Positions 24,252 through 34,315 of a DNA stretch of 64,000 nt are shown piece by piece (the first letter of the stretch is position 1; each line of letters starts with the position of its first letter). The DNA comes from Mercenaria mercenaria (Eukaryota > Mollusca > Bivalvia > Venerida > Veneridae), in contig NC_069362.1 of the NCBI RefSeq assembly GCF_021730395.1, forward strand, positions 76,772,001-76,836,000. The letters run 5' to 3'. The position numbers and the translations under genes are program-made. The notes under the pieces are model-generated. The model was not told the DNA's origin and searched no databases. It saw nothing but the letters and a program-made list of their open reading frames with translations.

Positions 24252-25950
24252 GTAAGTATCGTGTGAGTTCTTGATTGTATCTATTGTGTGAGTTCTTGAT
24301 TGTTTGTATTGTGTGAGTTCCTGCTTGTATGTATCGTGTGAGTTCTTGATTGTTTGTATCGTGAGATTTCTTGATTGTATGTATCGTGAGAGTTCTTGAT
24401 TGTATGTATCGCGGTATCGTGTGAGTTCTTGATTGTATGTATCGTATCATGTGAGTTCTTGATTGTTTGTATCGTGAGAGTTCTTGATTGTATGTATCGC
24501 GGTATCGTGTGAGTTCTTGATTGTATGTATCGTGAGAGTTTTTGATTGTATATATCGCGGTATCGTGTGAGTTCTTGATTGTATTTCTGTGTGAGTTTTT
24601 GATTGTTTTATAGTGTGAGTTCTTGATTGTATGTATCGTGGTATCGTGTGAGTTCTTTATTGTATTATTGTGTGAGTTATTGACTGTATGTATAGTGTGA
24701 GTTCTTGATTGTATTATTGTGTGAGTTCTTGATTGGATGTATCGTGTGAGTTCTTGATTGTATGTATTGTGTTAGTTCTTGATTGATTGTATGTATTCTG
24801 TGAGTTCTTGATTGTATGTATCGTGTGAGTTCTTGATTGTATGTATCGTGTGAGTTCTTGATTGCATGTATCGTGTGAGTTCTTGATTGCGTGTATTGTG
24901 TGAGTTATTGATTGTATGTATCGTGTGAGTTCTTGATTGTATGCATTGTGTGAGTTCTTGATTGATTGTATGTATTCTGTGAGTTCTTGATTGTATGTGT
25001 AGTACGTGTGTCCTGCTTGTATGTATCGTGTGAATTCTTGCTTATATGTATCGTGTGAATTCTAGCTTGTACGTATCGTGTGAGTTTCTTTTTGTATCTA
25101 TCGTGAGGGTTCTTGCTTGTATGTACCGTGTGAGTTTCTGCTTGTATCTGTCTGTGGGTTCCTGCCTGCATGTATCGTGTGAGTTTCTGCCTGTATCTAT
25201 CGTGTGAGTTACTACTTGTATCTACCGTGTTAGTTCATGTTTGTATGTCTCGTGTGTGTTTATGCTTGTATCTATCGTGTGAGTTCCTGCTTTTTGTATC
25301 TATTGTGTAAGTCCATACTTGTATATATCGTGTGCGTTTCTGCTTGTATGTAACGTATGAGTTTCTAAAGCTTTTATATATCGTGTGGGTTCCTGTTTGT
25401 TTGTCTCTATTGTGTGAGTTCATGCTTGTATCTATTGTTTGAGTTCATGCTTGTATATATTGTGAGAGTTATTGCTTGTATATATTGTGTGAGTTCATGC
25501 TTGTATCTATTGTGTGAGTTCATGCTTGTATCTATTGTGTGAGTTCCTCCATGTTTCTATTGTGTGAGTTCATGCTTGTATGTATCGTGTGAGGTCCTGC
25601 TTGTATCTATTGTGTGAGTTAATGCTTGTATATATCGTGTGAGTTCCTGATTGTTTGTATCGTATGAGTTTCTGCTTGTATGTATCATGTGTATGTCCTG
25701 CTTGTATGTATCTTGTGAGTTCCTGCTTGTGTATATCATGTGAGGTCCTGCTTGTGTGTATTGTGTGAGGTCCTGCTTGTGTGTAACGTATGAGTTTTTG
25801 TTTGTGTGTATCGTGTGAGTTCATGCTTGTATCTGTTGTGTGAGTTCCTGCTTTTTGTATTGTGTGAGTTCCTGCTTGTATCTAACGTATAAGTTTTTGC
25901 TTGTATGTATCGTGAGTATGTCCTGCTTGTATGTATCTTGTGAGCTCCTG
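24252..25950. repeat. 25-bp minisatellite, left part
   Basis: Roughly 65 units of the type GTATGTATCGTGTGAGTTCT plus TGATT, with internal short and long variants. The first half has TTGATTGTATGTAT and the second half favours CTGCTTGTATC, so the array has diverged regionally. Minus-strand open frames (THTIHTSKNSHDTY and alike) are translations of the repeat. Confidence 0.92.
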
Positions 25951-26319
25951 ATGTAGTACAAATATAAAGTCTCGGTGTAACACTAAACGATGTTTGTGTC
26001 GGAAATCAGGACAGCTTTGTAATAGCAGGTGTCATCTTAATTTGTCATGTAAAAATAAGTGACTCTTTAGCACAGTATCCAAAGGTGAAGAAATGTGTGT
26101 AAATAAACACTCAAGTTTAATATACTGTGTTTTTTTTTTATATTTTATCTCAATAAGGCAATTTACAAAATGCCTACAAACATTTTCAGGCATTCTGCAA
26201 AATGCCTTGAAAATTCAGTCATTTTGTAAAACGACTAAAACACGCAGTCATTTTACAAAATGCCTAAACGGTTCAGGCATTACATAAAATGCCTAAATTC
26301 AGAAAATGCCTGTAACATA
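25951..26319. repeat. Insert in the minisatellite with AATGCCT clusters
   Basis: About 370 bp of different sequence splits the minisatellite. Its right half (26,150-26,315) has about nine AATGCC or GGCATT words, often as TTTACAAAATGCCTA or facing TTCAGGCATT, so it can form several small hairpins. I found no clear terminal repeats or target duplication. Confidence 0.6.
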
Positions 26320-26911
26320 TATATCGTGTGAGTTTATGCTTGTATCTGTCGTATGAGTTCCTGTCTTTTGTATTGTGTAAGTTTCTGTTTGTATGTAACG
26401 TATGGGTTTCTGTTTGTATGTATCGTGTGAGTTCCTGGTTGTCTGTATCATGTGAGCTCTTGCTTGTATGCATTGTGAGAGTTCCTGGTTGTATGTATCG
26501 TGTGAGCTCTTGCTTGTATGTATTTTGAGAGTTTCTGGTTGTATGTATCGTGTGAGGTCATGCTTGTATGTATTGTGAGAGTTCCTGGTTGTATGTATCG
26601 TGTGAGGTCATGCTTGTATGTATTGTGAGAGTTCCTGGTTGTATGTATCGTGTGAGGTCATGCTTGTATGTATTGTGAGAGTTCCTGGTTGTATGTATCG
26701 TGTGAGGTCATGCTTGTATGTATTGTGAGAGTTCCTGGTTGTATGTATCGTGTGAGGTCATGCTTGTATGTATTGTGAGAGTTCCTGGTTGTATGTATCG
26801 TGTGAGGTCATGCTTGTATGTGTTGTTGAGAGTTCCTGGTTGTATGTATCGTGTGAGCTCTTGTTTGTATGTATTGTGAGAATTCCTGATTGCATGTATC
26901 GTGTTATTTCA
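26320..26911. repeat. 25-bp minisatellite, right part with 50-bp higher-order units
   Basis: The same family continues. From 26,540 to 26,840 six 50-bp units are almost identical, starting at 26,540, 26,590, 26,640, 26,690, 26,740 and 26,790. Each unit pairs one GTGTGAGGTCATGC half with one GTGAGAGTTCCTGG half. This patch must be young compared with the rest of the array. Confidence 0.92.
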
Positions 26912-28230
26912 TGTTATAACTTGCATTTAGTACTTCCTGGTTTAAAAACTTGAATTCTAGTTAAAACGCTATTATATATAAGCGCTTTCACACACTTTAC
27001 CGTACCTATTTTACCGCAAGTTTATATTTTTGAAAGGATATTTGTATAACAAAATTAAGTTTTAAATACATAAAAATTGATTTTACTTGAAGCTAGTCAA
27101 TCCATCCCTGAAAAAACGCTCAGTTAGAAGCCGTTATATTCAAATCAAACCAGGACAATTCGATTTTAACCGACATGTGCAGAAATCGTGATTAAAAATA
27201 ACTATTTCTATTATTAAGCAGCCTCTCATTATGCTAATATAGCACAACCTGAAGGGCTTTACGAGAGATCATTTAGATGATATGGTGTAGAGATAGATAT
27301 TATCATAACACTTAAGTGTTTTAATATCTTTTTTCATTTCATCAGCGTTTTACTAATAGATAAAAATTCATTAATGCGTTGAGAAGAATACAGATATACA
27401 ATAGAACGGAAAGGATCCTTTGAAGGCATTACTAACAATCAAGCAAATGAATAGCAGACTTGGTTTTATTTAGTATCTTCATGAGCAGTAATGAACTCTG
27501 CAATACCTCTAATGCCAACTAGCACCGGCTTAAGCGGAACTTCGTAACAGTAAAACTGAAGGACGTAACAATCCCAAAAAGACCAGAAATTGTAACAGCT
27601 CATGACTCTTAAAGATTGCTGTTGTGATAGCTAATATAATCTTTCAGAATATATGTATTGGACTTGTTCGTAAAACTCGACCCAGCCTCGGTTTAATTCT
27701 CAGGAACCTCACGCTCCTTAGCACCGGTTTACACGTGAAAAGGATGGGGACCATGTGTTGGGAGGAAAAGTACTCCACAAAATTTGTATTTATGCAATTA
27801 TAACTCGAAAATGGGCTTGGCTGCTTTAAACTTATCATAGTAAACCTACATTAAAGATATGAGCACTTACTAAATTTCCAAATACTGTGTTTATAAATTG
27901 TTGTTCAGGATCGTCGTGTTTCCTGGATCGTTCGCCGCTCATTAAATAGATAAATAATTACTGCTTGTAAGTTAATTATCACAGTATTACAGTATTCAAA
28001 TGTTGTTCAGCCGTAATAAAGGCTTAAAATGCGACATGTTTTGCCAGTAAATTGGATTCGAGTTTGCTGTAGGTAGATATTCGACTGCCTCTCGCTTTTA
28101 TTTGTATAAGATATTAACTTAGTAAATTCTTTCACTTAATAACGAATGTTTACAGCGAACTGATTTAAATGAGCTACTTGCAATACATTATTGTAAACGT
28201 TTTACAATTAACACTTATGTTTTGTAAGTA
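26912..28230. other. No gene; two degenerate copies of the dispersed block
   Basis: The block described at 11,271 recurs near 27,475-27,580 (TCATGAGCAGTAATGAACTC, TAGCACCGGCTTAAGCGGA) and partly near 27,670-27,745 (ACCTCACGCTCCTTAGCACC). Nothing else is recognised. Confidence 0.5.
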
Positions 28231-28234
28231 CAAA

Positions 28235-29320
28235 TGTTGTGATGATACCAATCCTGAGAATGTTGAGATGTTATCACGTGACACCTGATACGTTAATGTC
28301 GTGAAACATCTGAGACGTATATACAGCGGGACACCGGAGACGTAAATAACGTAAGCCATTTGAGATGTTAATGATACCAGACATCCGGGACGTTAATAAC
28401 GTGAGAAACCTGATAATGTGAGACACCCTCAACGTTAATAACTTGAGACACCTGAGACGTTAATTACGTGGGACACCTGAGACGTTAAATACGTAAATAC
28501 GTGAGACACCTGAGGCATTTCAATGTGAGACACCTGAGACGTTAATTACGCGAGACAGCTGAGACGTTTAAACGTAAGACAGCTGAGATGTCAATTACGT
28601 GAAAAGATGAGACGTTAATTACGTGAGACACCTGAGACGTTAAATACGTGAGACACCTGAGACGTTTCAACGTGAGACACCTGAGACGTTTATAACGTGA
28701 GAAACCTGAGACATTTATAATGCGAGATACTTGGGACGTTTATTACGTGAGATACACCTGACATTAATAACATAAGACACCTTGGACGTTAATGACATGA
28801 GACATCCGGGACGTTAATCATGCGAGACAGCTTGGACGTTAATCATGCAAGACATCCGGGACGTTAATCATGCGAGACAGCTTGGACGTTAATCATGCGA
28901 GACATCCGGGACGTTAATCATGCGAGACACCCGGGACGTTAATCATGCGAGACATCCGGGACGTTAATCATGCGAGACAGCTGGGACGTTAATCATGCGA
29001 GACATCCGGGACGTTAATCATGCGAGACAGCTGGGACGTTAATCATGCGAGACAGCTGGGACGTTAATCATGCGAGACATCCGGGACGTTAATCATGCGA
29101 GACAGCTGGGACGTTAATCATGCGAGACATCCGGGACGTTAATCATGCGAGACATCCGGGACGTTAATCATGCGAGACAGTTGGGACGTTAATCATGCGA
29201 GACATCCGGGACGTTAATCATGCGAGACAGCTGTGACGTTTAAACGTAAGACAGCTGAGACGTCAATTACGTGAGATGATGAGACGTTAATAACGTGAGA
29301 CACCTGAGACGTTAACTGAG
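28235..29320. repeat. Second 25-bp minisatellite (GAGACACCTGAGACGTTAAT type)
   Basis: The left and far right parts are variants of GTGAGACACCTGAGACGTTA plus ATTAC. The centre (about 28,800-29,230) is homogeneous GCGAGACATCCGGGACGTTA plus ATCAT, often alternating with GACAGCTGGGACG, giving a 50-bp period. The repeated GACGTTAA is shared by all variants. No gene overlaps it. Confidence 0.92.
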
Positions 29321-29639
29321 ATAAGGTATCAAATCATATATGTGCTCTTACCCGTACAAATATGGAATCTCAAGCTCTATTATCTTTGAACTTTCACCTA
29401 GTGTTATTCCACCTACAGCGAGCAGATATACACTCAAATATATACAAACAGGGCGTACCTGGGCATACGCCGATACGCCTGTGTTCGACACCGGAAAAAT
29501 GAAAAAGTTTAAAGTGTAAAGAAATGCAATAAAATGTAAAGCCTAAAGGGAGTTAGGCGGCTAATTCAAGTTCTTCGTTTAACAATTTCATCTGCATGAG
29601 ATTTACCAAGTTCGTTTTTGAAATAGATTTATTTGTTCA

Positions 29640-29765
29640 TGTAATTATCTTGAAAAAGGTAAGGGTAGATACCTTGGAAGCATAAGGAACAGCAAATACA
29701 GCCAGAGCCACACATCGCCAAATAGGCCCGCCTTACATAGAAGCATAAACGCTGTTGGCACCGCC
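29640..29765 (-). repeat. Dispersed repeat (GGTAAGGGTAGAT type), copy 2
   Basis: Matches 14,130-14,215: GGTAAGGGTAGATACCTTGG, CAGCCAGAGCCACACATCG, AATAGGCCCGC. The orientation was chosen to agree with copy 1 and is otherwise arbitrary. Confidence 0.6.
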
Positions 29766-29904
29766 CAGGAATGGGCATATGTTTCTTCGTTCTAAATCAT
29801 ATATTGTTTACAAAGAAACAATGTTATTGATGAAAGCAAGCTGGTCCTATTTACAGTATTTCATTTAGTTTTGTTTTGTTTCCAGCTGCTCCTCCTTTCA
29901 TCAT

Positions 29905-30070
29905 TTTATCACGGGCGGACACCCGGGTAGAATCAACCACCTTCCGTAAGCCAGCTTGGTTTCCTCATATGAAGAATTCAACGCCCCGAGTTAGGCTCGA
30001 ACCCACATCGGTGAGGTGCAAGTGATTCGAAGTTAGCGACCTTAACCACTCGGCCATAGAAGCCCCAAGT
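29905..30070 (-). mobile_element. tRNA-headed SINE, minus strand
   Basis: Read on the minus strand, a head resembling a leucine or serine tRNA (TATGGCCGAGTGGTTAAGGT) carries an A box and a clear B box (GTGGGTTCGAGCC). It is followed by GGCTTACGGAAGGTGGTTGA and CGCCCGTGATAAAATGA. The 3' end is cut short compared with the copy at 61,423. Confidence 0.8.
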
Positions 30071-30074
30071 AAAA

Positions 30075-31600
30075 ACTGGTATTCAAGCATGCAAAGGGAG
30101 AACAAAAATGCTTGAGTCATCAGAGGTCTCAAGTAAAAGAAAGCTTGCGCTTAATATATCATTTAACGTCAATATCGATGTGTAATTCAATCTATCAATC
30201 TACATCCAGATCAGGATACCGAAATACCAAAGCAATTTAGGCAGTTTGAGTTTTCGTTTGCAAAAATGAGATGTTGTTTACGTTATCTAGAATGTTTATT
30301 TTCGTGTGAGAAGATACGTCAATGATTGTTTAATAAAACCTGACACATTCGCAATGTATTATCAAAAACCTGTCAAAATGTGGATGCAGAAGTTATGCAT
30401 GGAAATTAAACATATCGATGATTTCAAAAACGATAACAACAAAAACTAGAATACCCTTACACAATCCAATCAGGACTCTCCCTCTCACCTACACAATACT
30501 CGCAGCATCGCTGCTTGGTTCATAGTTATGCTGCTCGTCTATCTGGCGTACAGGTCAAAATCAACCAGGTATGCCCCTGACAACATATAAAAGTAGTGAC
30601 GACCAGACAAACCGTTAAACCGATATTGAAATATAAGAACAGTCATTTTTGCTTTGGCTTTCCATTATGGTAAACACACTATAATTGTTAAACAAAAATA
30701 ATGTTTTTTCAAGCCAGCAGTCTTTCACTGTATCAATTTGATATCTATTTAACGAAAATATTGTTTGTCTCAATTTTGAAAACATGAATTATTTTGTCTC
30801 CTAAGTTTCTTGGTAACATACAAAAGTTCAGTCAGCTATGATTAGGCATGTAAGCTCCACCCATTACCCGACCATGAATAAATCTATTCAACCTGGGCAG
30901 CTGCTGGTGAATTTGAAATTGAAAGTTATCAAACAACGTTAGCTGTCAGTACAAATAAAAACTCAAAAGTATCGTCTGAACTTCTTTTTTTTTTCAGAGT
31001 CACAATGTCTACATAGTCGGGTTCCTTAGGACTCAGCCCTCGGACCTCTTTTATTTTTTGTCAATATATAATGTGTAATCAAGGGTAATACCAGTATTGG
31101 AACAATTCCGACATAATCATTCTTTAATAACATACAGGTTTATTACGTATCTGTATGGCATCACTTATTGCTCTGTGCTCCCGGGACACTTTCTTTAAAA
31201 AAAAATCGTCGGCGTTCATTGACCAAACTTTTCCTACGTATGAAAACCCTTCTTACAAGAATCCGTAAGAGAGGACTGTAAATGAGATACGTAGACAACT
31301 GGTTGAACTTGATATTTCGTTCCATCTCGAATTCCTGACGTTAGTAATAGCATCATTTCATGTTTTTTTTAAATATTACTTACTCCTATTTTATCTAAGC
31401 TTGACACATAATAGAATGGTGTCGGAATTAGCCGACAAAAATCAGTAACAAAACTGACCTATCTCACATCAGTTATATATGAGCATTTTAGCAGTTGATT
31501 TTCAATACAAAACAACTCATATATAACCAAAAGATGTAAAGATATTACTATAAATGCGAATTTAATTAAGAAATATATTATCTAACCAAAACCTTTTGAA
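30075..31600. other. No gene recognised
   Basis: AT-rich spacer. A possible intron acceptor (TTTGAAATTTGCAG) ends at about 31,606, directly before the pogo-type transposase remnant, and may belong to it. Confidence 0.4.
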
Positions 31601-31604
31601 ATTT

Positions 31605-32830
31605 GCAGATAAACATACTTGCGTCGAAAAATCGAAAATACTCTCTATCTAAGCTAGAGGTTGAAGTGCATATGGTCAAGTCCGGTAGTATGTCCATGGA
31701 GAAAGCTTCGCTAACGTTCCGTGCACTACCCTGGTATATAAACTGTCTGGGAGGTACAAGCTTGGTTCAACACCAGGTAGAAGTACACTGGTGAAAAAAG
31801 CTGAAGAACTTAGTCTTGAGGAGTACTGTAAGGTAATGGCCAGTGTCGGTTATCACTTGAAAAAGAGTGAGCTTCTTCATGAAGTTAAGAAAGTTCTAGA
31901 CCATGATAAACGCTCAACGCCATTTAAGAATAACTTTCCTTGGAAATACGGTTTTACGGTTTCACAAAACGGCACCAAGAAATCTCACAAAGGACGGTCG
32001 TGACTCTCGGTAACCAACGAGCTGTGATAATAAGAGCATGATCAATGACTGGTTTTATGGTCGGCAACTTTATCTTCACCAAGAGGTGACCGACTGGATG
32101 AATATGGTCAACGGTACACGGCGTTGTTTCAATGATGACGAGTGGGTTTCCGCTTTGTGTGAATACCGGATAAGCCCTTGCTGAAAAAATCGCAAGACAT
32201 GTGTACCAAGTTACGAAGCAACAGCTCAAGGTCATAGTTTGTTTTAATGCGACTGTGATAAAATCAATATTCTGCCTCTCATCATATTCTCTGGGTGTGC
32301 GGTTTCAAGACTGCGGCATCCAAGACTTTTCTGAGATCATTTACGGCAAACCGTCAAACGAATGAATGGACAGTGATTGAATTGTTCGTTGTATTCCTAA
32401 AACATCTTAACACGTCCGTTATTGAGAAATGTATACAAAAGCCTGTTATCGTGTACGTAGATGGACACTCAATACATATGTCGCTAAAAGCAGCTACGTA
32501 CTATCACGACAATTATTCTCTACCGCTACACACGTACTAAACCATGTGATGTAGGATTTTTGAACTCATGAAGTCTGCTTGGAAAAAAGAAGTGGAGGAA
32601 TAGCACTTAGCAAACATGGGACAGGCGTTTACGAAGCGATATTTTCCTGCGGTCTTGAAAACAGCTTGGTTGAGAGTTGCCAAACTAAAGAATGCTATCC
32701 ACAGTTTCCAGAGTTGTGGTCTTTTTCCGGTGTGTCCAAATAATGTAGACATATCCAGGCTTAACCCTTTAAGATTGCACGAAGAAAGAAAAAACCGAGG
32801 CACCCGACCCTCTTGAAACTGAAGCTGTTC
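31605..32830 (+). pseudogene. Pogo/Tigger-type transposase, N-terminal and DDE part
   Basis: Near 31,640-31,720 a Psq-like helix-turn-helix reads KYSLSKLEVE, then MVKSGSMSMEKASLTF. After one frame change comes LSGRYKLGSTPGRSTLVKKA and LSLEEYCKVMASVGY, then SELLHEVKKVL (31,750-31,910). Near 32,010 LGNQRAVI begins the catalytic part. The three catalytic aspartates are visible: D-E..GFPLC near 32,130-32,160, VYVDGHSIHMS near 32,455-32,485, and CDVGF near 32,546. Residues FPAVLKTAWLRVAKLKNAIH and CGLFPVCPNNVDISRLNP (32,640-32,770) close the domain. I count at least six stops or frame shifts, plus a gap between the GFPLC part and the VDGHS part, so it is dead. Function when active: cut-and-paste transposition in the nucleus. 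Confidence 0.85.
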
Positions 32831-33224
32831 CTGCGACGCCCAGCCCAGCTGTCACCAACTTACCTGCTTGATCCAGCGCAGCTGTGACGCTTGCATGCCA
32901 TTAATATACTACCACTTTAGATTCCCTACAGTTTGTTAACTCAGCGCCGGGTTATAGTGATGAGTACAGCCAGTCTACCTACCCCTCTGACCCTTGACAT
33001 TCCGTGCAAAACATAGTAGCTGTTGTAAATGCATGTACACTACTGACTAGTGCACAAATTAAACCATATGTCATTATTAAGTTATTATGCATATATTTAT
33101 TTCGTGAATTTTAACAAAAACATTTGATAATTATAGGTTTTTATTTATTTATTAATAACTCCACTACATCCTTAAAAGATGTTTCAGCAAATAACATTTT
33201 ATTTACACTACAGTAAGTTCTTTG

Positions 33225-33565
33225 ATTTTTATGTCCCCGAATGTGGGCATATTAAAATCGCACTGTCCGTCCGTCCGTCCGACCGTAACTTTGTAAATTC
33301 TTGTCCGGGCTGTAAGTCTGCCATCCATGAAGGGATTTTAAAATAGCTTGGCATAACATTAACCTTAATTAGACGACATTTCATGCGTAAGACCCAGATC
33401 CCTAGCTCCAAGGTCAATGTCATACTTAGAAGTCAAAGGTTAATAGGATCTTTTTCGTGTCCGGTATATAACTCAGTCATCCATGAAGTGATTTGAAACA
33501 ACTTGGCATAAATGTTTACCATGTCACGTGCAAGACCCAGACCCCTAGCTCAACAAAGAAAGTTA
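33225..33565 (+). repeat. Dispersed repeat with GTCC tract, inserted in the transposase
   Basis: Starts ATGTCCCCGAATGTGGGCAT, then has a short GTCCGTCC run. It contains two similar modules (CCATCCATGAAGGGATTTTA with AGCTTGGCATAA, and CCATGAAGTGATTTGAAACA with ACTTGGCATAAA), each followed by AAGACCCAGA and CCCTAGCTC. I recall this modular repeat from bivalves. Its family is not named here. Confidence 0.65.
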
Positions 33566-33569
33566 CATG

Positions 33570-34315
33570 TCACCATTACTTGCTCTTCGGAATGTCCTGG
33601 AGATTCCAGCCAAAAAGAAAGTAAATAATATCAGACAGAAACTGCCAAAGGCTTTGTCTGGATCTGTAGCATTTAACATGTTAAAAGAAAGGGAGCGGTG
33701 GTCTAGTTGATAAGGTGTTGGCCGCTCAATCCAGGGGTCGGGAGTTCGAGCCCCACTGGGGTCACAACTATGACTTCTCATATGACACCAGTACTGGTTT
33801 TCCAGGAAGCGGACTCGAGAGTGGTTCCAATAGCTTGAAGCTTTCATCACAATCGAGCTAAAACAAATTAGTATAAACTATACTAAAAGGAAAATAAAAA
33901 ACGTGCAGAGAAAAAAGCAAAGAAGAGGAGGAAAGAGGAAAAAGAGGTGAAGAAATAAGAGCGCGCTGAAAAAAAAACAATGAAAGAAGCAGGTGAGAAA
34001 AGAGCACAAAAAAGGTTGAAGACATTGAGAGACTTGAGCAAAAATAAAAAACCAAAGAAGCGACAGCTGGACGAGTCGTTATCTGACTCCGACGCAGATG
34101 TCCCTCAGTACGCCGAGACCGATGATCATTACGAAGGGACGTCTCCGTGTCCGGGATGCCTCAATGATGACGGAGGCCAAAACGAATGGTTATTATGCAC
34201 TGCGTGCCAAAGGAAATGAGATATCTCGTACACAGGGGATGCTGTTTTGCTTAAAATACCGGTGGAGCAGGTTGACCAATATCCATGCGTATGCGAATTT
34301 TGTGTTTACAAACAA
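33570..34315 (+). pseudogene. C-terminal part of the pogo-type transposase with PHD-like zinc finger
   Basis: At 33,590-33,690 it reads EIPAKKKVNNIRQKLPKALS. The frame is then broken by a SINE and resumes at about 33,880 as a Lys/Arg/Glu-rich stretch. At 34,060-34,210 an acidic linker (LDESLSDSDADVPQYAETDD) leads into CPGCLNDDGGQNEWLLCTAC. In another frame the finger goes on as ISCT-GDAVLLKIPVEQVDQY and CVCEFC (to about 34,310). The spacing C..C, C..C, H..C, C..C is that of a PHD finger (C4HC3). I recall similar PHD tails on pogo-like transposases of other invertebrates. The frame change inside the finger marks decay. Confidence 0.75.
33690..33880 (+). mobile_element. tRNA-headed SINE inserted in the pogo-type element
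   Basis: Head GAGCGGTGGTCTAGTTGATA with B box GGGAGTTCGAGCCCC, body ATATGACACCAGTACTGGTT and AGCGGACTCGAGAGTGGTT, tail CAATCGAGCTAAAACAAAT. The family differs from the other SINEs in the window. AAAAGAAA on the left and AAAAGGAAA on the right look like a diverged target duplication. Confidence 0.8.

Larger units (their letters stand above)
31605..34315 (+). mobile_element. Decayed pogo/Tigger-type DNA transposon with a PHD-finger C-terminus
   Basis: The span of recognisable transposase coding sequence, interrupted by two younger repeats (33,225-33,565 and 33,690-33,880). I could not find terminal inverted repeats or a TA duplication, so the true ends are unknown. See the two pseudogene entries for the protein. 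Confidence 0.75.

Noticed and set aside
24252-29320. CRISPR-like array
   Set aside because: Units are contiguous with no unique spacers, and the setting is eukaryotic. These are minisatellites.
29448-30582. A hAT-like element with ends CAGGGCGTACCTGG and CCAGGTATGCCCCTG
   Set aside because: The ends are short, imperfect and lack a matching 8-bp or other target duplication. The interior is made of unrelated repeats.
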